Positions 48,572 through 60,610 of a stretch of DNA of 64,000 nucleotides are shown here, piece by piece (positions within the stretch are counted from its first letter, which is position 1; each line of letters begins with the position of its first letter). The position numbers and the translations under genes are program-made. The notes under the pieces were generated by a model. That model saw nothing but the letters and a program-made list of their open reading frames with translations. It did not search any database and had not been told where the DNA came from. Source of the DNA: Lithospermum erythrorhizon (Eukaryota; Streptophyta; Magnoliopsida; Boraginales; Boraginaceae); contig JADFUC010000391.1 of assembly GCA_019722365.1 (NCBI GenBank), positions 930,001-994,000 of the forward strand, written 5' to 3'.

Positions 48572-51403
48572 TCACACAGGTACTGGTAAGCCATAATTGT
48601 GGAATGATTGAATTCGTCCATCCCGACTAGCAGTAACAATGACCAGGCCCCAGGCATGAGATCTAGATAGATTTTGGAATGAAGTTTTCAGAAACTTATA
48701 TTGTGATTTACACATAATAGACAGCTGATTTGATGCAGGAAGCTTTTCCTCTGGCCATGTTGCAGATCCCCTACAATGGGATCCTAAGTAGAAATCATTA
48801 GCCAGAGAGAAGGGCAGACTGTCGGTTGCAAGGGAATGCAATTGCTTTACTGAGTTATTAGCATTAATGCTACACCAAGGGATTGCGATAGAGGCATCAC
48901 TCGAGAAGTACTCAAAGGATTTGATGGATTTGATCAATATGGATGGTCTTTTCTGTGACCATTACAATCTATTACATTATCATCTGTGTTTATATATAAA
49001 TATAATTCTGCTCAGGTGAACGAAGCAGCGAAATTTGGTCTAATTGCAGCCTATAAATATAACAAAGAATATTGGAGACGGTGTGCAAGGATAATGACAT
49101 GCACAATTCAGAAGTCAATGTGTGTAACATACAAGAGCACAAGCTGTCAAAAAACAGAATATTTCATAGGATAAGAAGCATCACAAGTACCTTTGCATTT
49201 TGTAACAACGTTTATCCCACTCAAAATTCGGACTTTGGCATCAGCAGAAGTTACCACTACTTTTTTTGGGTCTTCAGAAAAAAACTGCTCATCAAGCGAG
49301 TTGCGGAACACATTGTAGATGAAAAACATGGTAAGTACAGATAGCATAGAAATTAAAGAAGAAAGAAGGTGGAAAGGATTAATTACCTGAAATCCTGTTA
49401 TCCTTTTGCTAGATGACTTCTTTTTACTGTTTAAGTACACCTGCTCTTCCACTTGCAAGTGATTACCTAATAAAACACAATCAATTAGAAAGAATGTGGA
49501 AATAAGTACATTAACATGAACGAACCACCAATGGACAAATCAGTCTGACAAAAAATGTCAAGAAAAGGTGCTTCCCTCATGCATTGTCTCTCTTATAATT
49601 AGATTGACAACCCTATAGCCCGAAACATGTTTAAATGGACATGTCTAGCTACAGATTGAAGAAGCGGCAGATCCCTGTGATGGTACCAACAACACCAGCC
49701 TGTATGGTAGAAACCAAAAACACTCAATATGACAATCAAAAGAAACACGCCATCCACAAAAACAGGATACGTCCTATGGAAATATAAGGAATGATATAAA
49801 ACAGAATACCTGCCCACCAGGATGGTAAGAAACAGCAGTGACAATGTCTCTCATGTCAATCCAGTCAACAACTTGACAATGTTTTATCCCCCAAATGCGA
49901 ACTTTTCCATCAATTGACCCACTGATGAAGTAATCATGATTCACTGGATGAAATTGAACACAGGTTACTGCATCACATAAAAAAAAAGTAAGGAAACACA
50001 AAATCGGTGGAATGTTAATTGAAAATATAGATTATAGTATGAATGATGAACCAATCTGCTAAACTCGGAGATCATTCCAGCTGTAAAGAGGCATACCATA
50101 GTTATAGTGAGGGAAGACTTTGATGCACTGATCATAACCAACTTGCCACAAACGGACAGTATTATCCACCGAAGCCGAAAGCAAAAACTGCAAAAATTAC
50201 TTCATTATAATAATTGCTTTATCCTGGTTCTGTCGATATTGTTTTTGGAAACCTTGTCCTACACATGATACTTACATTTTTCTTTGACCATGAGATATCC
50301 AATACCTCTTCCGTATGACCATGAAACACATGAAGTGGAGTTTCTAAAATACGGAACACTTTAGGCGGTAAGATAACACAAGCTGAGTCTGATGTCTTCC
50401 TCAGACTGTTCGGTTTATTCACTTTATCCTCTGCAGCAAGAGGTGCCAGCCCAGACATATGATTCAGTGTGAAGTACATGCAAGAAGGATCCAAGTCCGG
50501 AATTTCAGTGTCATTAGATCTCTCATCTTCCATGACTTTCCAGACTTTGACAATCTTATCTTTGCCAGCTGTGGCTAAGTAGTGCCCATCAAGGTTAAAT
50601 TTCATCGACAAGATTGATCCCTGATGGGCCTGGATATCCTGCCCTTTGAACAATGCAGAAAGTTCTTTCAATCTCTTCCGACAATGCCGAACCTTAACTC
50701 TGCGAAACCTCATTCCTCGAACAGGTGTTTGTACATCAGTTTGGATAGTGTTCTCTTCAGTCTGTCTATTCACAACACATGTCATTGATCTCAATCGACA
50801 TAACCACTTCCTTTTAACTCTCTGTACAGTCTCTGACTTTTTCCTATCAACACCCTGATCCCTATGCACCCAATGATGAGTGGAGGCGAAAGTCTCCGAT
50901 GAATTCTCACTACTTTCAGATATTGGCAACTGGTTCGAGCTATTTACACACATATTTATTTCCCTACCACAATTCTCATTTTTAGACAGAAAGCTGGAGT
51001 TCAAATTTCTTGGTGAATGCGAGGAATCATCATAAATAAAACTAGACATAGAAGATCGACTGGACGAAAATTCATTATGGAAGATTTCAGGACTCAAGAC
51101 AGCCAAATTATTCTCTCTAACTCCACCAATATCAATATTCAGGGAATCAGCACATCTATCAACAAGTACAGAGCCTCTTTGAGTTTTCTCTAAGTTGAGA
51201 CCCATAGATGTGAAAAAATCCGTACGGCGTTCCCTAACACTCATTGGAGTCCTGACCCAGACGTCGTATTGGGAACTACCAACAACATTATTATCAACAA
51301 CAGAATCAACTTGGCAGTCAGAATCCGAATCAGAACTAGAAACTAAGTACTCATGAGCTTCAAAATAGTTACATTCGTCGACCTCATCAACGAAACTACC
51401 CAT
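48572..51403 (-). CDS. WD40-repeat protein (plant WDR44-like), with lesions near the 3' end
   Basis: Minus-strand exons are recognised at 51403-50276, 50187-50097, 49967-49810, 49699-49653, 49466-49387, 49284-49191 and 48952-48572. The first 376 residues hold a Ser/Asp-rich region, a basic [13 protein letters not shown] segment, then WD40 repeats ([50 protein letters not shown]). Later exons give [38 protein letters not shown] and [13 protein letters not shown], then [13 protein letters not shown]. The last exon gives [20 protein letters not shown] and [17 protein letters not shown], ending NYGLPVPV; this is the family tail. WD40 propellers are binding platforms; the partner is unknown. Two faults: exons 4 and 5 do not join in frame (LEU then stop), and the exon for the last repeat (FTSDG..I.SASEDS) near 49000-49060 is only a disrupted scrap. 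It may be decaying, or the assembly may be wrong. Confidence 0.75.
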
Positions 51404-51405
51404 GA

Positions 51406-52400
51406 TCTGATAAGTTCAAGCCATGAAATTCCAGCTCTAGAAATTTACTTCTTAATCACTGAACAATGTGCTAAAAGGCATCCCAATCTCAAACCTACAA
51501 AACTGAAAACCCAATATAAGGAAAGTCATATCAAACAACCAAAAGCACTAGGAAATAAATCAAGCAAACACTCAATTAATATCCAACACTAATCTGCTCT
51601 AACATGAAAAAACAAAAAAAAATGTAAACTTTAACATGAAAAAATGCACAAAAGTATATATACTACAACAATTTGCTCACATGGGTGCCTAATCTAATAG
51701 TAGTAAGCAGTGACTAGTGAGATACACAAAACACAAAGACAACCATTCATTATGGTAACTCTAAAAAACCAAAATTTAGCTACCATCCAAGCGATTGACA
51801 AAAAATTATACAGAACCCATACAAATGTGAACTTCAAAATGAAAAAACGCATTAAGCTATATACCACAACAAATTGCTCAAATGGGTTCTTTCATGAGGT
51901 GAATTATGAAATTCTGAGTGTGCCCAACTAATGATTTTCTGAAGAAGACAAACCATACCACTTTACTCAAGACACTAAGCACATTTGCATAATCCAACAG
52001 TAGCTTATACACAAATACAAAGACAACCATTCATTTTATCAACTCAAAAAACCCAAAATTTAGCTACCATCCAGGCAATTTCTCAAAAACCATATTCATA
52101 AACTACAAAAATGTAAACTTAAATATGAAAAAACAATAAAAATGCAAACTTTAAATCAAAAGTACATGCTGCAACAAATTGCTTAGATTTTGAGTGTGCC
52201 CAACTGAAGATTTTCTGATAAAAAACCATATTCATGAACTACAAAAATGTAAACTTAAATATTAAAAACCAATAAAAAGTACATCCTACAACAAATTGCT
52301 TACATTTGTACTATGATAAGGTGAATTATGAAATTCTGAGAGTGCCCAAATGATAATTTTCTGATAAAAAAAGCAACCAAACAACTTTATACTCTTGTTC
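51406..52400 (-). repeat. Leader intron of the WD40 gene with diverged tandem repeats
   Basis: The minus-strand acceptor TTATCAG just before the start codon, and a C/T-rich leader near 52380-52450, suggest a 5'UTR intron. It contains direct repeats: ACAAAGACAACCATTCAT with ACCAAAATTTAGCTACCATC at 51733-51800 and again at 52015-52085 (offset 284 bp), and GAATTATGAAATTCTGAG.GTGCCCAA at 51900 and 52323, with a partial copy at 52188. Copies of ACAACAAATTGCT occur four or more times. Confidence 0.55.
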
Positions 52401-55400
52401 TTGTTAGATCAAAGGAGCAAAACTGAGAAGAGAAAGTGATGTAATACAGAAAAAGAAAGATGTGGTAATTAATGGACAGAAATGGAGGGGGTTAAATTGG
52501 GTAGGGAAAATTGCAAAAAAAAGGAAAATTCAAAAAAATAAAATTCCTTGAAATTCGTGATTGATGAAGACACTAGCAACAAGATATTGAGGCTAATAAA
52601 CAGCTAGATACTTCAGGGATTTTGTACGTGGTTTGTAAATACATTTCATAATCTATTTTATGTGTGATGGTTTTCAACTTTTCATAATCTATTTGTGTTT
52701 TTGATAAAAAAAAAATTTATGGTAACTTTTTTCGTATTTAATGAAATTTTATATGCATCGAACTCGTGCTAAAAAGTATATTTGAATATTAAATGAAAGA
52801 TTAAGAAGTTAATAAACAACATATCTTTTCTTATTAAAAGAAAAAAAATTATATTGTATATTTTTTTTATTAGTATCTTGATGTATGTTTTATGATAGAT
52901 TTTCGAAATAATATATTTTACTCTAATTAATATGATAAGAAGAAGAAGAAAAACTAAAAACAGCAAGATTTTCGAAATAACATTAAATTTAATTTCGTAT
53001 GTGTTTATTTTTTCAATATGTAATTGAATATATTTTGAAGGAATATGGATGAGAAATAGAAAGTCGACAAGTTTATCAGTTGAGTTAAAATGTTCACAAG
53101 TTTTATGTACTACGATTATTTTAAGTTGCATGAAATCACATTTTCCTTTAAATATGTAAACAAAATTGTCACAGTTAAATTAGTTATTTCTCGCATATCT
53201 CTAAATCAAGCAAGAAATTTATTATTTTTATATTAAAAAATTCATATTGGTATAACCTATTCAATTATATAACATATGAGAATATGAGAATATATAATTC
53301 ATTGAATTTAAAGTACAATAATTGGATAACTATTATATACAAAACAAACATCAAATTTATGTACAAACTATCCATATGCTACATACATTTTACTTTTAAA
53401 AAATTAGTAAACCTTATTTGTAACATTGCATTTTTATTCTAACATTATTGAAAACTTCTTATATACAATTTTTCCTTAATGAAAGAAGACTTGAAAGAGA
53501 AGTTATTTTATAGGATTTAAAGAATCATAAGTAGATAAATTAGATTTAAATTCTATTTCACCTGATAACCGTCAATTCTACCCCTTATACATTATATATG
53601 TTTGGGCTTATATATGCACAATCTTGTGACAGTAAATTATTTATTAATTTTTATAATAAATTATAATAAAAAAAATTAATTTAAAATAAAAAACTAGTTA
53701 AATAAGTATTTAAAAGGCTACCATTTAAAAAAATAAGATATGACTTTAAACAACTTTTTATTTCTACGATAATTGGCGAAAGATTACTTGAAGAGATAAT
53801 ATTTATAAGAATAGCTTAAAGAATATATTTTGTTGTGCTTAAGAGTACCACGTAAGGTTTATACTATTAAATTAAATAAAATAAAATTATCTGAGAATAA
53901 AATAAATACATTAATCTTTGGGCTTCACTTCAGAATCACAATCTACCCCTTGCCCATTATATAGCATAGATAATATAAATTAATATAATTAAGTCGAAAT
54001 TAGAACAATTACAACTTTGATATCATCCAACCTCTAGTATTCCAATGCATTTTATTCTCCTTGTCACAAAAGCATCATCTTAACTATTAACATACATAAT
54101 CCACCATTTTCTCATTTTCATTTCATTTTATTCCTCTAAGAATAGAAGTCTGATGGCAACCAGCATATTCCCCGAGACATCTGAATAAAGTATTCAAATT
54201 GCACTACTGTCATTAGGGCTACAAATTCATTTTCCTTCATTGAAAATATGATACTCTTAATTTTTGTTATGGATTGAAGTCTAAATATTTTTGTTTCCCA
54301 AAATGAGAGTTAAGTCAACTGATTAGGCAATATTCGATTAATAATATAAGATCTGAATCGAATTTCAAGATATTAAGGAAATATATCGTTTAATAATTTT
54401 AGTAAACATGCCATAAAATCCAATAATCATATTTTCATTAACTCTACCTCTTCAAGCAATCAAAATTTTCGCAGATTTCGTAGTAAATTAAAATTTTCCC
54501 TTCCATTTTCCTTTAGGTTACCTAACAAACTAAAACTCAATAATGTTCAATTTTCTTTCCTTTTATAGATATATATTCATTGTGAAATTATTTTACCCAA
54601 TCTACTTCAACGATCCACTACTATGACTCTCATAGTATCCTTTTTAGATGATTAATGTTAGTTGAGATTTTGTCTATGCATATGTATACTATTTCGAAGT
54701 ACCCAAAAAGGAAAACCATTACACCAAACAGTATAAGCACATTAGGACCCGAAGGTTAATTTTTTTTCTTCTAAATAATGTTTATATTAATTAAAAATAT
54801 TCAATACATTTGTTGTTGTGCTATTTAAAGAGCCATTGAAATAATTATTTCAATTATTATAATCCGTAGAATTAAAAGAACTAATTGTAATGCCAAGTTT
54901 ACAAACAACTAACATCTACGAAACCAAATAACTTAAAATATCTTCAATTTCCATTGTTCAATTTATGTCATTCTTTACTTTTCTCGATTTATTAAATGCT
55001 TACCTATACCTGCCATTTAAATTATCGCAGAATGAAAAAATAGCATGTGATCTAGATTGTTTGCCAAGAATTGTGGTCATTAGTATTGTTTCTCCAAAGG
55101 ATTCAAGACTTGGATGATTTTTTATTTTTGAGTAAACTTGTTTTCCTTCAAAAGTTTTCCTTTTCCCTCGATAATACATGTTGATTAGCCAAATAGGTTT
55201 GTTCGCCTAAATTCCAATACAAATCTTGAATCCTTACGTGGCACTCTCTCTAATATCTACTTGACGGGTCATTTCTATATCAAAATAGGATGCTAGCTGA
55301 TTTCTTGAAAATTAGAACTTGTGTGATTTGTCTTATACTAAAGACCAAGTTTCCAAGATTAGAGGTGCGTCACAAATTATTGATCGTGAAGTTTTTCGAT

Positions 55401-56017
55401 CATAGATTTAGTTTAAAACGGCGCCATTTCTGTTAGATCCATAGAAATTAGAGGATATTAAATAACAACAGTATATTATTATTATTATTTATATTGATGC
55501 AATTTGAGATGATGTAAAAAATATTATGATTTTGGATATGGTTTTGGAAGTGAAAATTGTGATTAATCCAAATGTGCTTTACAAAAGGGCACTGTAAAAA
55601 GAGGTGATTACTTGTTTCAATTAATTCGGTACAAAATATACATTTGGTGGTGGTGCATTTTTTTTTCTTTTTGATAAGTGGTCTTGTGTTGGAAAGTCTG
55701 TTTAAAAGTAATTTTCAAATGAAAATTTTAATTTTTTTTGGAATTTTTAATTTCCAGAGATTGTTGCAGGTTTTGCTTGAAATGTATTTGTAATTTGTAG
55801 AGATTTTAACCCAACTCAACGATTGCCCACCCAACCGCCACTGACAAGAGTTCCATTTTTTTATGGTATTTAATATATATTTAGTTTTGGATTGTAAGTT
55901 TGACATTTCTAAATACGATATAGTGCAAGATAACAAGTCGGATTAATAAGACATTGAAAGGTTGTACTCCGTAGTAGATAACTAGGTATAGAGTAACCAA
56001 ATTTATATTGACTATGA
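52401..56017. other. AT-rich intergenic DNA
   Basis: The left edge holds the probable promoter of the WD40 gene. No gene is supported in the rest. The open frame at 52769-53131 is a chance frame in AT-rich sequence. TACTCCGTA occurs at 55965-55973. Confidence 0.55.
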
Positions 56018-56543
56018 GGGTGTTTGGCTAAGCTTATTTTTTTTCACTTATAAGTAGGTACCTTTATATTACACAATTTATGCAGTTTAACTTATAAGTT
56101 GTCAAAGTCATGCTTTGACTGGTTGGGGTAACATAATTTTATAAATTTGCATTTTTTTTGCTAATGTTGATAATAAAGAATCATAAAGTCATAGAACCAG
56201 AAACGACTTTATGTTTATTGACTGATTTAGTAAGTCAAAACGATAAAATAAATTAGTAATTTAACATTTGAAATAATAAAAAATACATTAATGTCAATGT
56301 AGTTAGGAACTGGCATATTTTCCTCTCATATTGGTGTAAAATAAGTTGGTAAAAATAAGTTGGGACTTATTATTAAACAAGGGTATTTGAGTAATTTGCT
56401 TGTTCAACATGTAAAATAAGTTGAAATTTGTAACTTTTTTTAAAACAACTTATAAGTTGGTTGTTAAATATTTTTATCAAACACTTCAAAATATGAAAAT
56501 CAACTTATAAGTTGATTTTGTAGAAAAATAAACCAAACACCTT
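56018..56543. mobile_element. hAT-like MITE
   Basis: The ends are inverted repeats: GGGTGTTTGGCTAAGCTTATTTT at the left and AAGGTGTTTGGTTTATTTTTC read on the minus strand from the right. Subterminal ACTTATAAGT palindromes recur on both sides (CACTTATAAGT left, CAACTTATAAGTTG twice right). The GGTGTTTGG terminus is a common plant hAT-MITE end. An 8-bp target duplication is not clear, with only CTAT shared. About 525 bp and non-coding. Confidence 0.6.
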
Positions 56544-57398
56544 CTATATATATAAACAGAAGAGAAAATATATTTTCCGTTGGTGAGCTCCGGTTTGAAG
56601 TTTGTACATTTTGTCTCTGCCTCTTGTGACCATCAGTTGGCATCTATATATCATCTATCAACAACCGACAGTGTACTGTAATTAAATTCTTACTTGAAAA
56701 GTCCAACATTCATGTTGTTGTGTTAAAGCTTGACCAGAGGATTAATAAGTCAAAAAAGCAAGGATTATCTTAATTTGTTTCTCACTTTAAGCAATCTTGT
56801 TAATTATGCTTGATTATGACTAAGGTAACAAACTGTTATTTTCTCCAAAATCCTTCCTCACGTAGTCATATATATCAAATAAAATATAATACCAATTTTA
56901 GTTTTTTTTTATATGTATTTAATTGAATACTACCAAACTAAAATTCTGATTTTAACCTTATAATTTCATATATAATTTGTCACTTCAATCAAACATTAAA
57001 ACCATGGACGGAGTCACGGAACAAGGGACCCACCCTCCCCACTCTTCTCTTTGAAAGAATATCTTTATCAGATATTTTTTTTTCAAAAATCTACTCGCCA
57101 TCAATACTAAACATGTTCGACTATCAAATTAATCTAATTAAATAATAATTGAAAGACAATAATAATACATGAGGGTAAACACATACATAACGAGTAGTAT
57201 TATGATTTTCAGGTATCCAAATTAGATGTTTAAACATTTTATTAAGAGAGTATGATTAGTTGACAATACATCACACGGTCCATTTTGATACTATCTGATA
57301 CTCCATATATTATGCAACTTAAGTGTAGACTTATCGAATAAAGGTAACTTAAAAGCAATACTAAAAAAAGAATTTATTTAGTAAAACCACTTAGACAT
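56544..57398. other. Intergenic DNA between two transposons
   Basis: AT-rich and non-coding, with no features supported. Confidence 0.5.
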
Positions 57399-60300
57399 CA
57401 CTAAAACATCTTAGTTTTTAATGTCTAAGTTAAAACACTTAGATGCGCCGCGGGAAGCCGTCGAGATTTACACGCCACTCTTTGAGGACGCCTGTTAAAT
57501 CTTAGACGTCGCTTTTAAGTGCCGCCCGTCATTTAATAATCGTTTTTTCCTCGCGATTATTTTAGCTATTTCACCCCATAATAATTTATATACCTAAAAA
57601 TATTACTAACGCCATAAACATATCTATTCGCTAAATATCGATCAAAAACATATATCTCAACATACATAAAATCAAATGTAGCTGGGATAAACATTATATT
57701 TTATCCTAACACATCAAGTCAAAATGTAACTAAAAGTACATTTATCCCAACATATCAAGTCAAAATATAGCTAAACGAATATGTCTCAATATCTAACAAA
57801 ACTAATAATTCTCGTATCACAAATAACAAGCCTAAATTTATATCATATCAATAAAGCTCTTCACCCTCTATATAATGATCTGAAGTCCGTTGTATGATGG
57901 TCACACCATCCATGCCGAACATGAGTAATTATATCATCCGCTAAACTATCATACACCGATATTTGAGGATATTGAAAATTAAAGGAACAAATTATGTACT
58001 TCCATAACTTTAACTTTTAATTGTATCAACATCTACATATTTAAAAAATGATTCTATATCTAAAAAAAAGAGTGGTAGGACGGGCATTACATTGGGACAT
58101 ATCTTTCAATGATGCATGTCTTTTTGAAATAATATACAATCATCCACACATGCATGTATCCTCCTGTGTTTTAATCCAAGGAACTAAGACTTGTTTTGCA
58201 TCGTAGTTCTTCGAGGTAACATTATCCTCAAGTAACAATTCTTCTTTAACCTTGCTTAGTAGATCCGTGGAAAGATGAATCGGTCTATCCATGTTTGACT
58301 TTAAATTATACAAGACAATAGTTGCATCTAATTTTGTAAACTTGCAATCTATTCCACAAAAGTGTCATTCAATTCATTTTTTAATTTTTTCACACCAGAT
58401 GATTGATCAAATCTTCCTCTAATATCCTTGAAATTTCTTTCACACCATTCCTTACACCTACATTCACACTCTCTCTATGTCCAAAATCAAACTCAAGCTG
58501 GGTAAATCTAGAGTCAAGTTTACTCTCACCATGATTTGTCCAGCTAGTTTAGGCTAACTCCATCCCTAAAACGTATCAAATGCTCTTCTTAGTTCATCCC
58601 ATCTACTTTCTTACGATTCAAAACACTTCCAACAAGACACGTAAATGCTGCTATTTTCGGCATTCATTAGAGCAAAGTCAAACTCCCCTCACACCTTTTT
58701 CTATAGTAATTTTGTGACAAATGCATTATAACCATCAACTTTCGATCTATAATTACCAACCATAAAATATAATATAAATACAGCTCAACATATCACATAT
58801 ATACAAATAGTTCAACATATCACATATCACATATGTAAACATGCATCAATGTGCTCATATCATATATATATATAATTAGCTCAACATCGTGATCAATATG
58901 CCTATATCACATATATATATAACTAGTTCACAGATCAAATCAATGTGCCCATCACGAAATATAACTAGTTCAAAATCTTTAATAACTTCACAAAATTATC
59001 GTGAAAATCTAACATCGGATCTAGAACACAATTTAGCTACCTGAATTTATCCACTAAACTTAAAAAATATAACTAGTTCAGTATCAAACAAATTAAAAAG
59101 CAACACAAATTAACCATAAAAATAAAAAAACATCAATACTAATAATTCGTCAACATTAAACTTAAGAAAGACACACAATTTCTCTCTAAATCTTAAATGA
59201 AGAATCAGCATAGCACCTACATAATTTATAAATTCAAGTAGAATTATGAGCACTCTGTAAAAAAAAATCACATCTTTATCCAAACAACAAAAATCCATTC
59301 GGTATCATATTTTGAAATTCATGATGATATAACACATATATTGATTCACAAAATAAAGCAATGAGGTAAAGCTGGCTACAGCTATCTTATATCCACCAAA
59401 TTTATAACCAAATCAATCAATACACTATAAAGATTTAATTTTTAGAATGAAAAATACTATTAGTCTAACAAATATGTATCGGCTGCTACTTCACCACATA
59501 AACCAATAATCAGTTGTAACAACCCCATCAAATAGAAGCACACAATTTCATCAGGACTCTAGTTTTATCTATTCGGTATCTAATAGTAATCTATTACATC
59601 AAGCTCTGCATACACTATTAAAACCAAGAAAAATAGCCATAAATTTATCATACATTGATATGATGTCCTGCAAACTGAACAAATGTTCAAGTCCAGGCAA
59701 TAGAGAAAGATACCTTTTGCAAGTATTATGCCCAACTAAACATCCTTTACAAAAAGAGAAAACAAAGAGAACATATAATTGTGGCATGAAAAAAATGATA
59801 CTGAATATGAAATAAGGATATAAAGTTTAAATCTTTATCATACATTCTATAATAAAATAAGAAATTGAGAATAACATAATTATAAACTGATGATGAGCAT
59901 TTCCATTTGAGGTAAATAGATTAAGAATATTTCCATTTGAGGTAAAGATACCGTGCACTTCCACATATTTCCATTTGAGGTAAAGATACCTCTGTGCACT
60001 TCTCATACCCATCCAAATCAAGTTCTATGACATTATTTTCTTCATAGGCATATCATCGAACACTTTCTTTTCACTCAGAAGCCAATAATCAATGTCAAAT
60101 AATACAATAAAAAAGAAACACATAATATCATCAAGACTCTATTTTTATCTACTGACTATAAATTGATATATTTGATGAATTCATATAGACCCACATACCT
60201 CTGACTGAATTTGATTTACTGATTTGCTAGAGTTTTATCTACTTTCTTTGATGATTTGTTAGAGTTTTTTTTGTGATATAGAGTTTGATGAAATTGGATT

Positions 60301-60610
60301 TGATTGATATATGAAATGATGGATTATTTGGTATAAACTATAGAGTATAATTGAGTTTTGAGAAAATACTGCTAGATTAAGTTAGTAGATCGATGTTTTC
60401 AAATTGGGGAAATGAAAGATTAATGATTACTTTTTTTAAAAATAAAATTCGATTTTAACTTGAACAGCGCTTTTAAGCACCGTCTAAGATATGAACTTAG
60501 ACGTTGCTTTCTTAGACGATGCTTCTGAGCGCATGAATCAACTTAATTTTAAACGGCATTTTTTAAACATGTGACGCTTAAGTAGTTGACGCTCATATTA
60601 TTTTGTAGTA
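57399..60610. mobile_element. CACTA (En/Spm) element remnant
   Basis: The left end begins CACTAAAACA, and the right end reads TACTACAAAATAA on the minus strand, close to the CACTA consensus CACTACAAAA. Subterminal copies of CTTAGACG or its variants (for example 57495-57502 and 60495-60530) and GCTTTTAAG.GCCG-type phrases occur inside both ends. At 58120-58370 the minus strand reads a VLYNLKSNMDRPIHLS-like segment that I think is transposase-derived. The interior is otherwise AT-rich and broken. Flanking triplets CAT and ATA do not match, so the target duplication is eroded. Inactive. Confidence 0.6.
59898..59990. repeat. Minisatellite inside the CACTA remnant
   Basis: ATTTCCATTTGAGGTAAA occurs three times (about 59899, 59929 and 59966), the last two with a following GATACC...GTGCACTTC tail. 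Confidence 0.65.

Noticed and set aside
52769..53131. 120-residue minus-strand frame
   Set aside because: Composition is almost wholly Ile/Leu/Lys/Phe from AT-rich DNA and it resembles no protein.
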